Part shown: positions 6,226 to 7,461 of the stretch, piece by piece | Position numbering within the stretch: position 1 is the stretch's first letter | Layout: each line of letters starts with the position of its first letter | DNA from: CAYUYH01 sp964449175 | GTDB taxonomy: Bacteria > Planctomycetota > Phycisphaerae > SM23-33 | Assembly: GCA_964449175.1 (NCBI GenBank) | Contig: CAYUYH010000139.1 | Span: forward strand, 1-7,461 | DNA length: 7,461 nucleotides | Direction of reading: 5' to 3' | Notes under the pieces: generated by a model | The model's database searches: none | What the model saw: the letters and a program-made list of their open reading frames with translations, nothing else | What the model was told of the DNA's origin: nothing | Program-made: the position numbers and the translations under genes

Positions 6226-6266
6226 GGCGGGTCCGGTGGGAGGAGTCGGGCCCGCCCGCTTTCTTT
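6226..6266 (+). terminator. Rho-independent terminator of the secreted TPR gene
   Basis: The arms ggcgggtccg (6226-6235) and cgggcccgcc (6247-6256) pair over 10 bp with one G-T pair and an 11-base loop. Three bases later comes TTTCTTT (6260-6266). It lies about 90 bases past the stop codon, in the right orientation. The interrupted T-run lowers certainty. Confidence 0.5.
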
Positions 6267-6323
6267 CCAAGCCGCCTGCCGCCGCTGCTGCGAGCCGGCG
6301 CCCCTTCTGCCACACCGGCCACA

Positions 6324-6338
6324 AGCCACAGCCGGGCC
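6324..6338 (+). repeat. 15-base repeat, copy 2 (upstream of gdhA)
   Basis: Second exact copy of agccacagccgggcc (first at 4004-4018), about 45 bases upstream of the presumed gdhA -10 region. Confidence 0.45.
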
Positions 6339-6383
6339 TGGTCAGGGCGATTAGACGCCTTACGTGGCGATATTAGCAATTTT

Positions 6384-6389
6384 TATACT
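6384..6389 (+). promoter_or_regulatory. Candidate -10 element for gdhA
   Basis: TATACT (five of six matches to TATAAT) lies in an AT-rich island that contrasts with the GC-rich surroundings. No good -35 hexamer is present 16-18 bases upstream, so an activator may be needed. A second option is TTGCAT (6389-6394) with CTTAAT (6413-6418), spaced by 18 bases. Either choice places the hairpin at 6429-6467 in or next to the leader. Confidence 0.33.
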
Positions 6390-6428
6390 TGCATGGGCCA
6401 ACTTCATGTTAGCTTAATCGGTCCATTT

Positions 6429-6467
6429 GGGCGCCCCCGTCGCCGGGCACCGCCCCAAGGGGCGCCC
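6429..6467 (+). promoter_or_regulatory. GC-rich hairpin in the gdhA leader
   Basis: gggcgcccc (6429-6437) and ggggcgccc (6459-6467) are a perfect 9-bp inverted repeat around a 21-base loop. It ends about 40 bases before the gdhA ribosome binding site. No T-run follows, so it is not a simple terminator. It could stabilise the mRNA, form part of a leader switch, or be a protein site. I do not recognise a glutamine riboswitch core. Confidence 0.42.
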
Positions 6468-6519
6468 GCCAATCCTGAACACGCGACTAGTCCGAGCCAC
6501 CGCCTGAAGGAGAACAGAA

Positions 6520-7461
6520 ATGTCAAAGCAGTTCGTCGACGGCATCATGGAAGCCGTTGTAGCCCGCAATCCCGGGGAAGTCGAGTTTCACCAGGCCGTC
6601 CAAGAGGTCGCCGAGTCGGTCGCCGTGGTGATCGACAAGCATCCCGAACTGGCCAAGGCCAAGATCCTGGAGCGGATGGTCGAGCCGGAGAGGCAGATCA
6701 TGTTCCGCGTGCCATGGATGGACGACAAGGGGCAGATCCAGATCAACCGCGGCTTCCGCGTCCAGTTCAACAGCGCCATAGGCCCCTACAAGGGCGGACT
6801 GCGGTTCCACCCGTCGGTTTACCTGGGCATCATCAAGTTCCTGGGCTTTGAGCAGGTATTCAAGAACGCCCTGCCGACCACTCCCATTGGCGGCGGCAAG
6901 GGCGGCAGCGACTTCGACCCGAAGGGCAAGAGCGACAACGAGGTGATGCGCTTCTGCCAGAGCTTCATGAACGAGCTGTTCCGCCACATCGGCCCGGACA
7001 CCGACGTGCCCGCCGGCGACATCGGCGTGGGCGGCAGGGAGATCGGCTTCATGTACGGCCAGTACCGCAAGATGACCAACAGCGTCACCGGCGTGCTGAC
7101 CGGCAAGGGCCTGGACTACGGCGGGTCGCTGGCCCGCACCGAGGCCACCGGATACGGACTGGTATACATCGTAAGCAGGATGCTGGAGGCCCGCGGCATG
7201 AGCTGGAAGGGTCTGAAGGTGGTCGTCTCCGGCTCGGGCAACGTGGCCATCTACGCCACTCAGAAGGCCCAGCAGCTCGGCGCCAACGTCATCGCCCTGT
7301 CCGACAGCAGCGGCTACATCGTCGACCCCAAGGGCATCAAGCTGGACACGGTCAAGCGGATCAAGGAGGTCGAGCGCGGGCGGATCAAGGAATACTGCCA
7401 GGAGCACTCCGACGCGAAGTACACCGAGGGCTGGCAGGGCATCTGGACCGTTCCGTGCGAT
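6520..7461 (+). CDS. gdhA: Glutamate dehydrogenase, NADP-type hexameric family (3' end cut by window)
   Basis: The enzyme interconverts 2-oxoglutarate plus ammonium and L-glutamate in the cytoplasm. The first 314 residues are present, where bacterial homologues have about 450; the frame is open to the window edge, so the gene continues to the right. ATG 6520 has an excellent AAGGAG seven bases upstream. The substrate domain shows GPYKGGLRFHP with Lys91, FKNAL with Lys115, PTTPIGGGKGG with catalytic Lys127, and PAGDIGVGGREIG with Asp167. These match Lys89, Lys113, Lys125 and Asp165 of the Clostridium symbiosum enzyme with a constant offset of two. The dinucleotide domain begins near residue 205 and has the GSGNVA loop at 238-243. 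SDSSGY at 261-266 resembles NADP-using enzymes such as E. coli GdhA (SDSSG) more than the NAD-using clostridial one (SGPDG), so NADP preference is inferred. It is probably transcribed from the AT-rich region upstream, separately from the TPR gene. Confidence 0.95.
   Translation, partial: MSKQFVDGIMEAVVARNPGEVEFHQAVQEVAESVAVVIDKHPELAKAKILERMVEPERQIMFRVPWMDDKGQIQINRGFRVQFNSAIGPYKGGLRFHPSVYLGIIKFLGFEQVFKNALPTTPIGGGKGGSDFDPKGKSDNEVMRFCQSFMNELFRHIGPDTDVPAGDIGVGGREIGFMYGQYRKMTNSVTGVLTGKGLDYGGSLARTEATGYGLVYIVSRMLEARGMSWKGLKVVVSGSGNVAIYATQKAQQLGANVIALSDSSGYIVDPKGIKLDTVKRIKEVERGRIKEYCQEHSDAKYTEGWQGIWTVPCD

Larger units (their letters stand above)
6136..6519. other. Intergenic region upstream of gdhA
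   Basis: No gene is supported in these 384 bases. They hold a small hairpin at 6195-6211 (atgact / agtcat), the terminator at 6226-6266, the second copy of a 15-base repeat, an AT-rich island at about 6350-6425 that probably contains the gdhA promoter, and a GC-rich hairpin at 6429-6467 in the presumed gdhA leader. I found no sigma54 -24/-12 pair with correct spacing. Confidence 0.6.

Noticed and set aside
6361..6420. Sigma54 promoter for gdhA
   Set aside because: GG and GC pairs are present, but none with the required ten-base spacing.
6523..7407. Minus-strand frame opposite gdhA
   Set aside because: The plus strand encodes glutamate dehydrogenase with all active-site residues.

Overview
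The window is GC-rich bacterial chromosomal DNA with four protein genes in two outward-facing pairs: a TPR lipoprotein gene and glgP on the minus strand, then a secreted TPR protein gene and gdhA on the plus strand. Three features point to an uncultured Planctomycetota-type (Phycisphaerae-like) or other PVC-group bacterium. These are the two exported TPR proteins, one of them carrying an ALDANLLVGSGGQN-type motif; an intergenic palindrome that translates as GRDARAT; and GTG start use. This assignment is inference from recalled patterns, not a database result. A run of ten Ns inside glgP shows that the sequence is a scaffold of joined contigs, probably from a metagenome.

Layout. Positions 1-80 hold a short spacer with a sequence matching the NrdR-box consensus, which may belong to a gene beyond the left edge. 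Positions 81-1103 (minus) encode a TPR lipoprotein with a well-formed sigma70-type promoter (1140-1168) just downstream of a rho-independent terminator (1171-1204) that closes the glgP transcript. Positions 1205-1345 hold small palindromes. Positions 1346-3961 (minus) encode an alpha-glucan phosphorylase of the DUF3417/GT35 type, interrupted by the gap at 2231-2240. Positions 3962-4500 are a divergent intergenic region with an extended -10 promoter for glgP and a stable hairpin. Positions 4501-6135 (plus) encode a secreted protein with C-terminal TPRs and a GTG start. Positions 6136-6519 contain a terminator, an AT-rich promoter-like island and a GC-rich leader hairpin. From 6520 to the right edge runs a 3'-truncated gdhA (NADP-type glutamate dehydrogenase).

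The genes look like independent transcription units, not one pathway: glycogen breakdown (GlgP), ammonium assimilation or glutamate turnover (GdhA), and two envelope TPR proteins of unknown partners. I see no CRISPR array, transposase, tRNA, rRNA, defence island or clearly new system. The observations most worth following are the suspicious homologous ends on both sides of the gap in glgP (a false duplication or a chimeric join) and the possible NrdR box at the left edge.
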